Assembly (NCBI GenBank): GCA_944358445.1
Contig: CALVRC010000003.1
Location: 43,991 to 107,990 of the forward strand
DNA from: an uncultured Bacilli bacterium
GTDB taxonomy: Bacteria; Bacillota_I; Bacilli_A; RF39; UBA660
DNA length: 64,000 nt
Direction of reading: 5' to 3'
The notes below the pieces were generated by a model. It was not told the DNA's origin, did no database searches, and saw only the letters and a program-made list of their open reading frames with translations. The number at the start of each line of letters is the position of its first letter. Positions within the stretch are counted from its first letter, which is position 1. This document shows positions 53,539 to 62,444 of this stretch, piece after piece. The translations under genes and the position numbers were made by a program.

Positions 53539-53552
53539 TCAACCATTTTTTA

Positions 53553-53584
53553 AATAAAAAACAACAATTTTTATGTTGTTTTTT
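53553..53584 (-). terminator. Terminator of the first PBP gene
   Basis: A 10-bp stem AAAAAACAAC/GTTGTTTTTT with a 9-base loop, T-rich on the minus strand, overlapping the PBP stop at 53571. Confidence 0.85.
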
Positions 53585-55742
53585 CATTTAAGGTTATTTT
53601 TACAGTATTATCCCCTACTAATTCCCCAGCTTTAATGCTTTGAGCAGTAACATAGCCATATCCTTCTAATTTGTATTCATAACCTAATGTTTTCATTAAA
53701 TAGATAGCATCGCTTCTTGAATATCCTAGTAAGTCAGGCATTTTTCCTTGATCACCATTTGTTATTAAGAATACTCTATCATATGACAATACTGTTTCGC
53801 CTTTATTTGGATACTGATTAATGATTTTATCACCATTACCAATTATAGTGGTATTGATATGGTTTTCATCCATTATTTTTTTTACATCGGTAACTTTTTT
53901 ATTTATATATGAATCTAATTTTAACGAGGTTACACTACTGTTATTTTTTGTTTCTTCTTCAAACATATTTTTATATTTAGCAATGTTTTTCATTAAATTA
54001 TTAATTGAAGTACTTAAGGTACTTGATGAACCTACATTTGGCTGTTTTATTGTAGCATATATTATAATTTCTGGATCTTCTTTAGGATACATACCAGCAA
54101 ATGAATATATGTAATCATTAGATCCTTTTAGATATCCACCTCTTTTTTCATCATATATTTGGGAAGTTCCGGTTTTACCAATTACATCAAAACCATCTAT
54201 GTGATATTTTTTTCCTGTTGCTTCTGGATCAGGACTATTAACAACATTATCCATCAAATCTTTTATTTTATCAATAGTACTTTGTTTTACTAGTTTGGCA
54301 CTTTTTTCAATTTTTCTTTTATATGTTGTTTTTCCAGTATTTGAGTCAACTATTTTAGAAACAATATGAGGAGTTAATTCTTGACCATCGTTAGCAATCA
54401 TTGATAAAGCTTTAAGGTGCTGAATCGGGGTTGTGGTGATACCTTGTCCAAATGCAGCATTAGCTACTTCTACTGGATATTTAAAACCTAAACTTCCAGA
54501 CAATTCTCTAGATAAATCAATTCCTGTTGATGAGCCAAATCCATATTTTTTAAAGCAATCCTTCATTTCATCTCTATCAATAAAATGATTAATCATGGTA
54601 CTGACACCAACGTTTGATGAATATTCAAAACCTTTATCGTAGGTTATGCTTCCCCATCCTCTATTATTCCAGTCTCTAATTACTGCATCAGCTACTTCGA
54701 TACTTCCTGATTTAAAGGTTTCTTCACCATTATATGTTCCTTTATCTATGGCACACATATAAGTATATATTTTCATTGTTGAGCCTGGCTCAAAAGCATT
54801 TGATACTAGTGGGTTTTCATAACTTGTGATATTACGTAAATTAGGATTGAATGATGGTGTTGAGGCGCTTGCTAAAATATCACCTGTTTTGGCATCCATG
54901 ACCGTAATTAATGTCCACTGTGGTTCATATTCTGATTGCATATACTGCACTTCTGTTTCAGCAAATCTTTGAATACTGGAATCTAAGGTTAAATATATAT
55001 CTTTACCGTCTAAGGCATCAATTCTTTCTTCTTTTGTGTCTGGAATTTTATATCCAAAGCGATCTTGCTGATACATTAAATATCCATCTGTTCCTTTTAA
55101 TTCATCATCAAATTTAGCTTCAATTCCTAGTTCTCCATCTATAGATGTGACGAGTTTACCATTTTTATCCGTATATTCATTTGTTTTAGCGTAACCTAAA
55201 ATATATGAAGCAAAGTCACCATTTGGATAGTATCTTTTATAACTTTCTTCAAAATCAATACCTGGTAAATTTAGACTTTCTATTTCACTTTTCTTTAATT
55301 CAGTTAAATTTTTTCCAGCACTTCCAAATTCTATTTGATATTTTCCTTGTTCTTTTCCTTTTTGTAACATTCTTTTTAAGGATTCTTCTTCTGTTTCTAA
55401 AACAGGGGCAAGAGCTTTGGCGGTGGAATCTATGTCTTTGACATGGTTTATTTGTGTTTTAGTACTTCTTTCTTCATCTAGGTAAGCAATCAATGTATAT
55501 GAGGTAACATTTTGTGCTAGAACATTACCACTCATATCATATATCGTTCCTCTTTTGGCTGTTAACACTTTAGATACGGTGTTTCTGTTAGAGGCAAAAA
55601 CTTTGATATCTCTTCCATTAATAGTTGGTGATAAGGCTAGATAGCAATAACGACCAAATAGAACAAACATTAAAAACAAAAAAACAAGAAAAATTTTTCT
55701 TGGGGTTTTCCATTCTTTGATTTTTTGTTTATTTTTGGTCAC
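53571..55742 (-). CDS. Class B penicillin-binding protein with PASTA domains (PBP2B/FtsI type)
   Basis: A 723-residue transpeptidase. A membrane anchor (IFLVFLFLMFVLFGRYCYLAL) precedes AKRGTIYDMSG, then EPGSTMKIY (catalytic Ser about 319), SSNVG (about 374) and KTGTSQ (about 523), followed by two PASTA modules (to the C-terminus, GKMPDLLGYSRSDAIYLMKTLGY). It follows ftsL by 12 bases, the usual position of pbpB/ftsI, and should crosslink septal peptidoglycan. It ends at a terminator, so in this genome the cluster is split into two transcripts. Confidence 0.94.
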   Translation of the reverse strand: MTKNKQKIKEWKTPRKIFLVFLFLMFVLFGRYCYLALSPTINGRDIKVFASNRNTVSKVLTAKRGTIYDMSGNVLAQNVTSYTLIAYLDEERSTKTQINHVKDIDSTAKALAPVLETEEESLKRMLQKGKEQGKYQIEFGSAGKNLTELKKSEIESLNLPGIDFEESYKRYYPNGDFASYILGYAKTNEYTDKNGKLVTSIDGELGIEAKFDDELKGTDGYLMYQQDRFGYKIPDTKEERIDALDGKDIYLTLDSSIQRFAETEVQYMQSEYEPQWTLITVMDAKTGDILASASTPSFNPNLRNITSYENPLVSNAFEPGSTMKIYTYMCAIDKGTYNGEETFKSGSIEVADAVIRDWNNRGWGSITYDKGFEYSSNVGVSTMINHFIDRDEMKDCFKKYGFGSSTGIDLSRELSGSLGFKYPVEVANAAFGQGITTTPIQHLKALSMIANDGQELTPHIVSKIVDSNTGKTTYKRKIEKSAKLVKQSTIDKIKDLMDNVVNSPDPEATGKKYHIDGFDVIGKTGTSQIYDEKRGGYLKGSNDYIYSFAGMYPKEDPEIIIYATIKQPNVGSSSTLSTSINNLMKNIAKYKNMFEEETKNNSSVTSLKLDSYINKKVTDVKKIMDENHINTTIIGNGDKIINQYPNKGETVLSYDRVFLITNGDQGKMPDLLGYSRSDAIYLMKTLGYEYKLEGYGYVTAQSIKAGELVGDNTVKITLNEKTT

Positions 55743-55754
55743 AAAATCACCTTC

Positions 55755-56048
55755 TTATTCATCAATTACAATTATATTATCATTATTATAAGCTAATCCC
55801 ATTTCTTTGACAACTTTTTGGACATTTTCAAATGATGTTAATTCATTTACTTTCATAGTTAAACTTTCATTTGTTTTTTCTTGCTCATCAATATTGTATT
55901 TTATTTCTTCAATACTCATTTTCATTTCTCCAACCCAGGCACCACAGAATATTTTTAAACCGAGCATTAGAAAGAATGCTACTGTAGCATAAAAATATAG
56001 TAATCTTTCACCTTTGGTTATTTTTGATTTATTTTTCTTTTTTGCCAT
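55755..56048 (-). CDS. ftsL: Cell division protein FtsL-like
   Basis: A 97-residue single-pass membrane protein: a basic N-terminus (KKKNKSKITKGE), one helix (LLYFYATVAFFLMLGLKIF) and an outer coiled coil (SIEEIKYNIDEQEKTNESLTMKVNELTS). This fits FtsL, which joins DivIC/FtsB at the septum; the call rests on topology and on its place 1 base after rsmH and before the PBP. Confidence 0.85.
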   Translation of the reverse strand: MAKKKNKSKITKGERLLYFYATVAFFLMLGLKIFCGAWVGEMKMSIEEIKYNIDEQEKTNESLTMKVNELTSFENVQKVVKEMGLAYNNDNIIVIDE

Positions 56049-56049
56049 T

Positions 56050-56964
56050 TTACATTACCCTTTCTATTACTCTTAGTCTAGCACTTCTAGAACGATTATT
56101 TTTTTCTATTTCTTCATTTGTTGGTTTTATATTAGCAATTATTTTGTATTTTGGTTTATATTCATCAGGGATTATTGGTAAGTTTTGTAATTCTTTGGGA
56201 ATACTACTTACTTCATTGAATATTTTTTTACATATTTTATCTTCTAGGGAATGGAATGTTATAACACATACTCTTCCACCTACATTTATTAAGTCTAAAG
56301 CATCTTTTAAGGCTTTTTCAAAAACGTTTAATTCGTCATTTACTTCTATCCTAATAGCTTGAAATACTTTTCTTGCTGGATGACCCATTCTTCTATATTT
56401 TTCTGTAACGTTTTCTTTGATTATTTCAGCTAATTCTAATGTTGTTTCTATCTTCTTATTTTCTCTTGCTTTAACTATTCCTCTGGCAATACTTAATGAA
56501 TATTTTTCTTCACCATATGTTTGAAATATTTTGGTTAATTTTTCTAATGGATAGTTATTAACAATGTCATAAGCATTTAGAGGCTGATTTCTATTCATAC
56601 GCATATCTAACTTAGCGTCTTTATGAAAGCTAAAGCCTCTTTCTGCCTCATCTAGCTGAGGAGATGAAACTCCTAAGTCAAATAAAATGCCATCAACTTT
56701 GTCTATTCTTTTGTTTATTTCTTCTTTTAAATTAACAAAGTTAGTATTTATTATTTCATAGTTGTTTCCTATTTCTTTTAGTTTTTTTTCTGCTTCTTTA
56801 ATAGCATCTTTATCTTGGTCAAAAGCATACAAGTAACCTTCTTTTATTTGTTTTAAGATATGTGAACTATGTCCGGCATAACCTAAAGTACAATCTACAA
56901 TGATGCTTTTAGGATTTAAGTTTAGATATTGGATACTTTCAGTTAATAAGACACTTTCATGCAT
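56050..56964 (-). CDS. rsmH: 16S rRNA (cytosine1402-N4)-methyltransferase
   Basis: A 304-residue RsmH (MraW). HESVLLTESIQYL and VDCTLGYAGHSSHIL form the SAM site, then AFDQDKDAI, LFDLGVSSPQLD, RGFSFHKDAKLDMRMN and VITFHSLEDKICK, with ARLRVIERV at the end. It methylates C1402 in the ribosomal decoding site. It lies between mraZ and ftsL. Confidence 0.97.
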   Translation of the reverse strand: MHESVLLTESIQYLNLNPKSIIVDCTLGYAGHSSHILKQIKEGYLYAFDQDKDAIKEAEKKLKEIGNNYEIINTNFVNLKEEINKRIDKVDGILFDLGVSSPQLDEAERGFSFHKDAKLDMRMNRNQPLNAYDIVNNYPLEKLTKIFQTYGEEKYSLSIARGIVKARENKKIETTLELAEIIKENVTEKYRRMGHPARKVFQAIRIEVNDELNVFEKALKDALDLINVGGRVCVITFHSLEDKICKKIFNEVSSIPKELQNLPIIPDEYKPKYKIIANIKPTNEEIEKNNRSRSARLRVIERVM

Positions 56965-56974
56965 GCTTTTCCTC

Positions 56975-57406
56975 CTAATTTAAATTTTGTGAAAATAAGT
57001 TGTCAGCCATTTCTGAGAAGTTTTCTTCATTATTTTCAATGAATTCATTCCATCTATCATTACTCCAAATTTCTAATCTATCACCAACACCAATTATGAT
57101 AGTGTCTTTTGATAAATCTGCATATTTCATTAATGGAGATGAAATATTTATTCTTCCTTGCTTATCAAAATCTTGTGGGGTTGCACCTGATAAGAAAAAT
57201 CTCATAAAGTTTCTAGCTTCTTTAACATTAGGAAGTTCTTGATAATGGTTTATGATTTTTTCCCATGTTTCTTTTTTATAGACAAATAAGCAGCCATCTA
57301 AACCACGAGTTACGATGAAATTTTCACCTAATTCGTATCTTATTTTGGCTGGGATGGTTAAACGTCCTTTTTCGTCAATCTTTTGATGGTATTCACCCAT
57401 GAACAT
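56975..57406 (-). CDS. mraZ: MraZ transcriptional regulator of the dcw cluster
   Basis: A 143-residue protein with two AbrB-like halves: MFMGEYHQKIDEKGRLTIPAKIR and ATPQDFDKQGRINISSPLMKYADL, each with the DxxGR motif. MraZ forms a ring and binds repeats upstream of its own gene, usually repressing the division cluster. The start MFMGEYH matches the Bacillus homologue and is spaced well from GGTGAT. Four 10-base repeats lie immediately upstream. Confidence 0.96.
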   Translation of the reverse strand: MFMGEYHQKIDEKGRLTIPAKIRYELGENFIVTRGLDGCLFVYKKETWEKIINHYQELPNVKEARNFMRFFLSGATPQDFDKQGRINISSPLMKYADLSKDTIIIGVGDRLEIWSNDRWNEFIENNEENFSEMADNLFSQNLN

Positions 57407-57409
57407 TTA

Positions 57410-57449
57410 TATCACCCACTTTTCCCCACTTATTTTCACTTTACACCAC
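57410..57449 (-). promoter_or_regulatory. MraZ operator: four direct repeats at 10-base spacing
   Basis: On the minus strand four 10-mers GTGGTGTAAA, GTGAAAATAA, GTGGGGAAAA and GTGGGTGATA follow each other exactly, each beginning GTG. This matches the periodic GTGG-like MraZ boxes known in other bacteria and starts just below the -10. Confidence 0.85.
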
Positions 57450-57450
57450 C

Positions 57451-57479
57451 ATTTTACTATCATACTTAATAAAAGTAAA
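57451..57479 (-). promoter_or_regulatory. Promoter of mraZ
   Basis: -35 TTTACT (57474-57479), a 17-base spacer and -10 TAAAAT (57451-57456). The MraZ repeats begin 1 base downstream, so bound MraZ would block initiation. Confidence 0.75.
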
Positions 57480-57523
57480 GGAAAATTAGATGATTTCTTT
57501 GTTTTTTAATGTCAATTTTACAG

Positions 57524-57558
57524 AGAAAAAATACCGTAGTTTAGATTTTACGGTATTT
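57524..57558 (-). terminator. Terminator of the thioredoxin-like membrane protein gene
   Basis: A 10-bp stem AAATACCGTA/TACGGTATTT with a 10-base loop and T-rich tail on the minus strand. It separates this gene from the mraZ promoter. Confidence 0.85.
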
Positions 57559-57592
57559 GTATAAACTAATTATTGATTTGGCAATATTTTTT

Positions 57593-58738
57593 TTACCAAA
57601 CCATCATAAATGCACCTGGGAAATATAATAAAATAAAGGCAGCAACAAGGATAACAATACCAGCAATTAATCTATTATATGTTCCGATTGTATTTTCAAT
57701 GATTAATTCTTTGATAATTGTATTTAAAACGGAGAATAGTATTAAGCTTGTTATTAAGTATGCGAGGAAATATAAGATTATATGCATTGCATAGCTTATT
57801 CCTTCTATGTTTTGGATTTCTAATAATGTTTTAAAAAGTGCGGGTGAACTATTAGCTTGATTTACTAAAGTAAATGAAGCAATAACACTTGTAATTATTA
57901 TACTTACGGCATATAGTAACATTTGTTTTTTACCAAATAATTCTTGAAGTATTTGGAGAAAGCTTTTTTTTGGAATGTTTATTTTTAAATGAGCATCAAT
58001 ACTAATTGCTGCAATTATAATGCACATTATGCTTATAAAGCTTCTTATAAAGGTTGTTTGGTTAATTGTAAATTCTACGTTTGTTAGGGCTAGTATCATA
58101 TAAGTTATGGTACTGGTTAAAACAAATATACCGCCTAAGATCCAACGCTTTTTCTTATTATATACAGAAAGTAATATGCCTCCTAAAAATAGTATAACCC
58201 ATAAAGATCCTAAATTAATAGCATCACTCATACCTTCTGTTACAGCTGTGGCAGCTGCATTTGCTTCTTTAGCATCCTGATTTTTCATAATAGAAAAATG
58301 GATGGTTGGGTTAGTTTTTAATGGGACATCGGTTGGAACGACTTTGTTGTTTTTGATTAAATCTACAACATCTAAACTATTTTGCTTTATATTATCGAAG
58401 ATAGTTTTTTTTATGTCTTTAGCTATATCATCATTATAGCCATTAAAATATTCGTTTCCAATAACTACAAAAGGTACACCTTCGTTTTCGTCATTTAAGG
58501 TTGTTCTTACTTTTTTTAATAATTCGTTATTTTCTTTATTATCCCAGACTTCGTATTTTTTTATTTCTATGTTATCTTTAAGTTCTTGTTTTAGAACGTT
58601 TAGATATTTATCTTCTTTTGCGCAGTGTGGACAGCCATTACCATAAAATACGTTTACTGTAACTTCTTCAGCATTTACTTTAGTAAACGGTAATATTAAA
58701 AATAAGGTTAATAGGAATAATATTTTTTTTATTTTCAT
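57593..58738 (-). CDS. Thioredoxin-like domain fused to a multi-pass membrane domain
   Basis: A 381-residue protein: signal peptide (KILFLLTLFLILPFTKVNA), an outer thioredoxin-like domain with the redox pair GNGCPHCAKE (about 34-43) and EGVPFVVIGNEYFNGYN, then about six membrane helices (about 175-381). It may pass electrons across the membrane like CcdA/DsbD-type systems, but the helices lack visible cysteines, so it could also be a sensor or a holder of a thioredoxin domain. It overlaps the cysteine desulfurase by 4 bases (ATGA), pointing to sulfur or redox metabolism. Confidence 0.75.
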   Translation of the reverse strand: MKIKKILFLLTLFLILPFTKVNAEEVTVNVFYGNGCPHCAKEDKYLNVLKQELKDNIEIKKYEVWDNKENNELLKKVRTTLNDENEGVPFVVIGNEYFNGYNDDIAKDIKKTIFDNIKQNSLDVVDLIKNNKVVPTDVPLKTNPTIHFSIMKNQDAKEANAAATAVTEGMSDAINLGSLWVILFLGGILLSVYNKKKRWILGGIFVLTSTITYMILALTNVEFTINQTTFIRSFISIMCIIIAAISIDAHLKINIPKKSFLQILQELFGKKQMLLYAVSIIITSVIASFTLVNQANSSPALFKTLLEIQNIEGISYAMHIILYFLAYLITSLILFSVLNTIIKELIIENTIGTYNRLIAGIVILVAAFILLYFPGAFMMVW

Positions 58739-59850
58739 AAATTTCCCTCCAATTTTTTATAACTTTCATCAAAAGCTTTTAAAAAGTTTTCAATATCTTT
58801 ATCGGTTGTTTTTTTTGATATGCTTATTCTTATACTGGTCATAGCTTTTTCTTCGTCATTTGTTAAGACTAAAACTGCTTTAGAGACATCTTTAGTAAAG
58901 CAGGCACTTTTGGTTGAAATATATACTTCTTTTTCTTCTAAACTATGAAGTAATGTTTCTGGTTTTATTCCTTTGATACTTATATTTAAAATATGAGGAA
59001 TAGAGTTTTCATTGCTATTTATAGAAACATTTTTATAAATAGATAATTTTTCTTTTAATAGTTCATTATATTTTTTTACTTTTTGATAATCTTCATCAAT
59101 ATTTTCATAACTTAATCTTAGGGCTTTTGCTGTAGATGCGATAAGTTCTGTTGGTGGGGTGCCGCTTCTAAATGTAGTTGTACTTTTACCTCCAGAGATT
59201 AAGGGTTCTAAGTTTAAGCTTTCTTTTTTATATAAAACACCTATTCCTTTAAAGCCAAAGAATTTATGAGCAGAAAAGCTAGCTGCATCAACATCAGTTA
59301 AATCAAATTTTATTTTACCGGCAGCTTGAGTAATATCACTATGAAATATTATTTTTGGATATTTTTTTAACATTTTTCCAATTTCTTCAATTGGCTGTCT
59401 GATACCTGTTTCACTACTAACCATACTTATAGTAACTAAAACGGTATCTTCGGTTATCATTTTTTCTACTTCATCTAATTTAACTATTCCTTTTTCTAAA
59501 GGAACATAATCAATACTAAAGCCTTTTTCTTTTAATTGTTTTAAGGGGGCATATATAGATGAATGTTCTAATTCTGTTGTTATTATATGCTTTCCCCTAT
59601 TTTGATATTTTTCCATAGCTTTAATAATTGTGTTATTACTTTCGGATGCGCCTGAGGTGTATATTATTTCATTTGGTTTGATATTTAAAATATTAGCTAT
59701 TTGATTTGTAGAAGCATCTATTAAATGTTTAGCTTTTACTCCGAGTTTATGTAGTGAATTAGGGTTACCTATATATTTTGAGGCTTTAACAAAGGTATCT
59801 AACACTTGTTCATCTACGGGAGTTGTCGCACTATAATCTAAATATGTCAT
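58735..59850 (-). CDS. Cysteine desulfurase (NifS/IscS family)
   Basis: A 371-residue PLP enzyme: MTYLDYSATTPVDEQVLDTF, GASESNNTIIKAM, TTELEHSSIYAPL, SFSAHKFFGFKGIGVLY (PLP Lys), ISGGKSTTTFRSGTPP and the C-terminal SACFTKDVSKAVL with the catalytic Cys. It releases sulfur from cysteine for tRNA thiolation or Fe-S clusters. In Bacilli the gene usually pairs with thiI; here a thioredoxin-like membrane protein follows. Confidence 0.93.
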   Translation of the reverse strand: MTYLDYSATTPVDEQVLDTFVKASKYIGNPNSLHKLGVKAKHLIDASTNQIANILNIKPNEIIYTSGASESNNTIIKAMEKYQNRGKHIITTELEHSSIYAPLKQLKEKGFSIDYVPLEKGIVKLDEVEKMITEDTVLVTISMVSSETGIRQPIEEIGKMLKKYPKIIFHSDITQAAGKIKFDLTDVDAASFSAHKFFGFKGIGVLYKKESLNLEPLISGGKSTTTFRSGTPPTELIASTAKALRLSYENIDEDYQKVKKYNELLKEKLSIYKNVSINSNENSIPHILNISIKGIKPETLLHSLEEKEVYISTKSACFTKDVSKAVLVLTNDEEKAMTSIRISISKKTTDKDIENFLKAFDESYKKLEGNL

Positions 59851-59862
59851 AATGATTCCTTT

Positions 59863-61683
59863 CTATTTAATGGTGTCAAAACCACTACGTTTAAATAATT
59901 TTTCTAAGTCATAATTTGAGTAATAAATCATTGTTGGTCTACCATGTGGGCAATTGAATGGGTTTTTGCAATTCCTCAAATCAGTTATTAAGGCTTCCAT
60001 TTCTTCTAATGTAATGTTTGTATTTGCTTTAATGGCATGTTTACAGCTCATCATGGTGGCTACTTTTTCATTAAATTTTTCTATATTAAAATCTTTTTGA
60101 GTATGAATTACAATTTCAATTATTTTTCTGATTGATTCTTCTTCAAAGCCTTTAGGTAACCAGGCAGGATGTTCTTTTACTATAACTGAATTAATTCCAA
60201 ATTCTTCTATTTTGAATTTTAAATCTTCTAAGATATGCATGTTTTCTTTTAATATGATAAATTCATCATTTGATAGTTCGATGGTGATTGGAAATAGTAA
60301 CGGAGTGGATGCGATATTAGGTTTACCCATAGCTTCTTTAAATCTTTCATAGTTGCATCTTTCTTTAGCTGCGTGCTGATCAATGATATACATACCTTTT
60401 TCATTTTGTGCAATAATATATGTTCCATGAACTAAACCCACTGGGTACATTTCTGGCATAAATTCTTTTTCTTCTTCTTTGGTGTTTATTTTGTATTCAT
60501 CATTTTCCATGACTACTTCATGGACTATATCTCCATTATTTTCGTCTTCATAAATACTTTCATTTACGGGTATTTCTGGCTCTTCAAACTCTATTTTTTC
60601 TTCGGTGATTAATGGGATTGGTTTTGAATGCCTTTCTAAATCAAAACGGAGCTCTTCTCTTTTTGGTTTTTCTTTTCTAACAGATACTTCTGGGATTAAA
60701 TTTCTATCTATGATGGCGGCTTTAACGGTTGTTTTTATTAGCTCTAATAAGGTATCCATTTTACTAAATTTTATATCCATTTTTGTTGGATGAATGTTTA
60801 CATCGATTACACTTGGATCTACTAAAATATTGATAACGGTTATAGGATATCTATTATCTGGCTTATATGAGTGATAGGCATCATTAATTATTCTATTTAT
60901 ATCCATATTTCTAACTACCCTACCATTAACAATAGTAACCATATTATTTCGGCTAGATCTATGAACTTCAGGAAGAGAAACATAACCTGATATTTCATAG
61001 TCTGGATTTTCACCTTTAATTGGAACCATTTTTCTAGCGACATCTGTTCCATAAATACTTTGAATAACTTTTAAAATGTTGCCACTTCCATCTGTTCTTA
61101 ATATAACATTATCATTATTTTGTAAAGTAAAGCGGATGTTTGGCTGTGAAAGAGCAAGTTTGTTTATATAATCGGTTATACTGGCAAGTTCGGTATATAG
61201 ACTTTTCATATGTTTTAATCTAGCTGGTGTGTTATAGAAAAGTTCACTTACAGTAATTGTCGTTCCTTTTCTAGCATCACCTAAACCTACTTCTTTTATT
61301 TTTCCACCGTTAATTATAACATGGGTTCCAATATCTTTCATGCAGGTTTTTAAATCAACTTTACTTACTGCGGCTATAGATGCGAGGGCTTCACCTCTAA
61401 AACCTAAGGTTTTTAATCTATATAAATCATCTTCATCGTCTATTTTACTGGTGGCATGTCTTGAGAATGCTAAAACGGCATCATCTTTATCCATACCTTT
61501 TCCATTATCTATTACTTTGATTTGTCTAGTTCCGGCATCTTCTAATTCTACTTTTATTTCGGTGCTTCCAGCATCGATACTATTTTCTACTAATTCTTTA
61601 ACAACTGAGGCACATCTTTCTACAACTTCACCAGCTGCTATTTTATTAGCAAGAAGTTCATCCATTACTTTTATTACTGCCAT
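59863..61683 (-). CDS. mutL: DNA mismatch repair protein MutL
   Basis: A 606-residue MutL. The N-terminal GHKL ATPase has ELVENSIDAGSTEI, DNGKGM and GFRGEALASIAAVSKV; the C-terminal nuclease has DQHAAKERCNYERF (the DQHA-x2-E-x4-E metal site) and CPHGRPT. It should therefore be nicking-competent, as in Gram-positive bacteria without MutH. No mutS occurs in the window. It lies upstream of the cysteine desulfurase by 12 bases. Confidence 0.96.
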   Translation of the reverse strand: MAVIKVMDELLANKIAAGEVVERCASVVKELVENSIDAGSTEIKVELEDAGTRQIKVIDNGKGMDKDDAVLAFSRHATSKIDDEDDLYRLKTLGFRGEALASIAAVSKVDLKTCMKDIGTHVIINGGKIKEVGLGDARKGTTITVSELFYNTPARLKHMKSLYTELASITDYINKLALSQPNIRFTLQNNDNVILRTDGSGNILKVIQSIYGTDVARKMVPIKGENPDYEISGYVSLPEVHRSSRNNMVTIVNGRVVRNMDINRIINDAYHSYKPDNRYPITVINILVDPSVIDVNIHPTKMDIKFSKMDTLLELIKTTVKAAIIDRNLIPEVSVRKEKPKREELRFDLERHSKPIPLITEEKIEFEEPEIPVNESIYEDENNGDIVHEVVMENDEYKINTKEEEKEFMPEMYPVGLVHGTYIIAQNEKGMYIIDQHAAKERCNYERFKEAMGKPNIASTPLLFPITIELSNDEFIILKENMHILEDLKFKIEEFGINSVIVKEHPAWLPKGFEEESIRKIIEIVIHTQKDFNIEKFNEKVATMMSCKHAIKANTNITLEEMEALITDLRNCKNPFNCPHGRPTMIYYSNYDLEKLFKRSGFDTIK

Positions 61684-61767
61684 ACTATCACCTTTTGTTT
61701 AACTTTCTTATAAGATTATACCATTAATTGATTAGAAAAAACAGATTACTTTACAATATTTTTACCA

Positions 61768-61806
61768 AAGAAAAAGAAGGTTTAATTTGTAATTTTACCT
61801 TCTTTT
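61768..61806 (-). terminator. Terminator of the ABC transporter operon
   Basis: A 10-bp stem AAAAGAAGGT/ACCTTCTTTT with a 15-base loop, then T-rich on the minus strand; it contains the ATPase stop codon (61782). Confidence 0.8.
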
Positions 61807-62432
61807 AAGTATTTAACGATATCGACTTTTTCTTTGACATTATTTGAGTGAGATATAATTATAATACATTTTTTATCTTTATGAGCTAGACTTGTGAAAA
61901 TATCTAAAACTTCTTCTTCAGTTTCTTTGTCTAAGTTTCCTGTTGGCTCATCAGCTAGAATTATACTTGGATTATAGGCCAAAGCTCTTGCTATAGCTAC
62001 ACGTTGTTGCTGTCCACCAGATAGAGTTAAAATTCTTTTATTTGCTTTAGATTTATCTATGCCAACTTTTTCTAAACATTCTAAGGCTTTTTCTTTTTTA
62101 TCTTTTTCTTTATAACCACTAATATCCATTGATAGGATTACGTTTTCTAAAGCGGTTAAGTAAGGGAGTAAATTATAACTTTGAAAGACTATTCCGACAT
62201 CATGACATCTATAATAGTCATGGTTTATTTTATTTAGATCTTTTCCATTATAAAGAATTTCACCTTCTTTATAGTTTTCTAAACCAGCCATTAGACTTAA
62301 TAATGTTGATTTTCCTGCACCACTTTTACCAAATATTCCATATACTTTTCCTTTTTTAAATTCTAAGTTTATATCTTTTAAAACATAATCATCATTTTCA
62401 TATGCAAAATTTAGTTTTTTTAATTTTAAAAT
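61782..62432 (-). CDS. MacB-like ABC ATPase, apparently starting at ATT
   Basis: The first ATG (62291) would remove Walker A, yet the frame above it encodes the expected beginning: LKLKKLNFAYENDDYVLKD and GIFGKSGAGKSTLLSLMAG. The frame opens after an in-frame TAA (62445); the only plausible start is an ATT at 62432, 8 bases after AAGGAG, giving 216 residues, the family's usual size. Signature LSGGQQQR, Walker B IILADEPTGNLD and the switch His IISHS follow. ATT starts are rare; a lost base near the start is the alternative. The permease gene ends 12 bases upstream. Confidence 0.85.
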   Translation of the reverse strand: MLKLKKLNFAYENDDYVLKDINLEFKKGKVYGIFGKSGAGKSTLLSLMAGLENYKEGEILYNGKDLNKINHDYYRCHDVGIVFQSYNLLPYLTALENVILSMDISGYKEKDKKEKALECLEKVGIDKSKANKRILTLSGGQQQRVAIARALAYNPSIILADEPTGNLDKETEEEVLDIFTSLAHKDKKCIIIISHSNNVKEKVDIVKYLKEGKITN

Positions 62433-62444
62433 ATTATCATCTCC

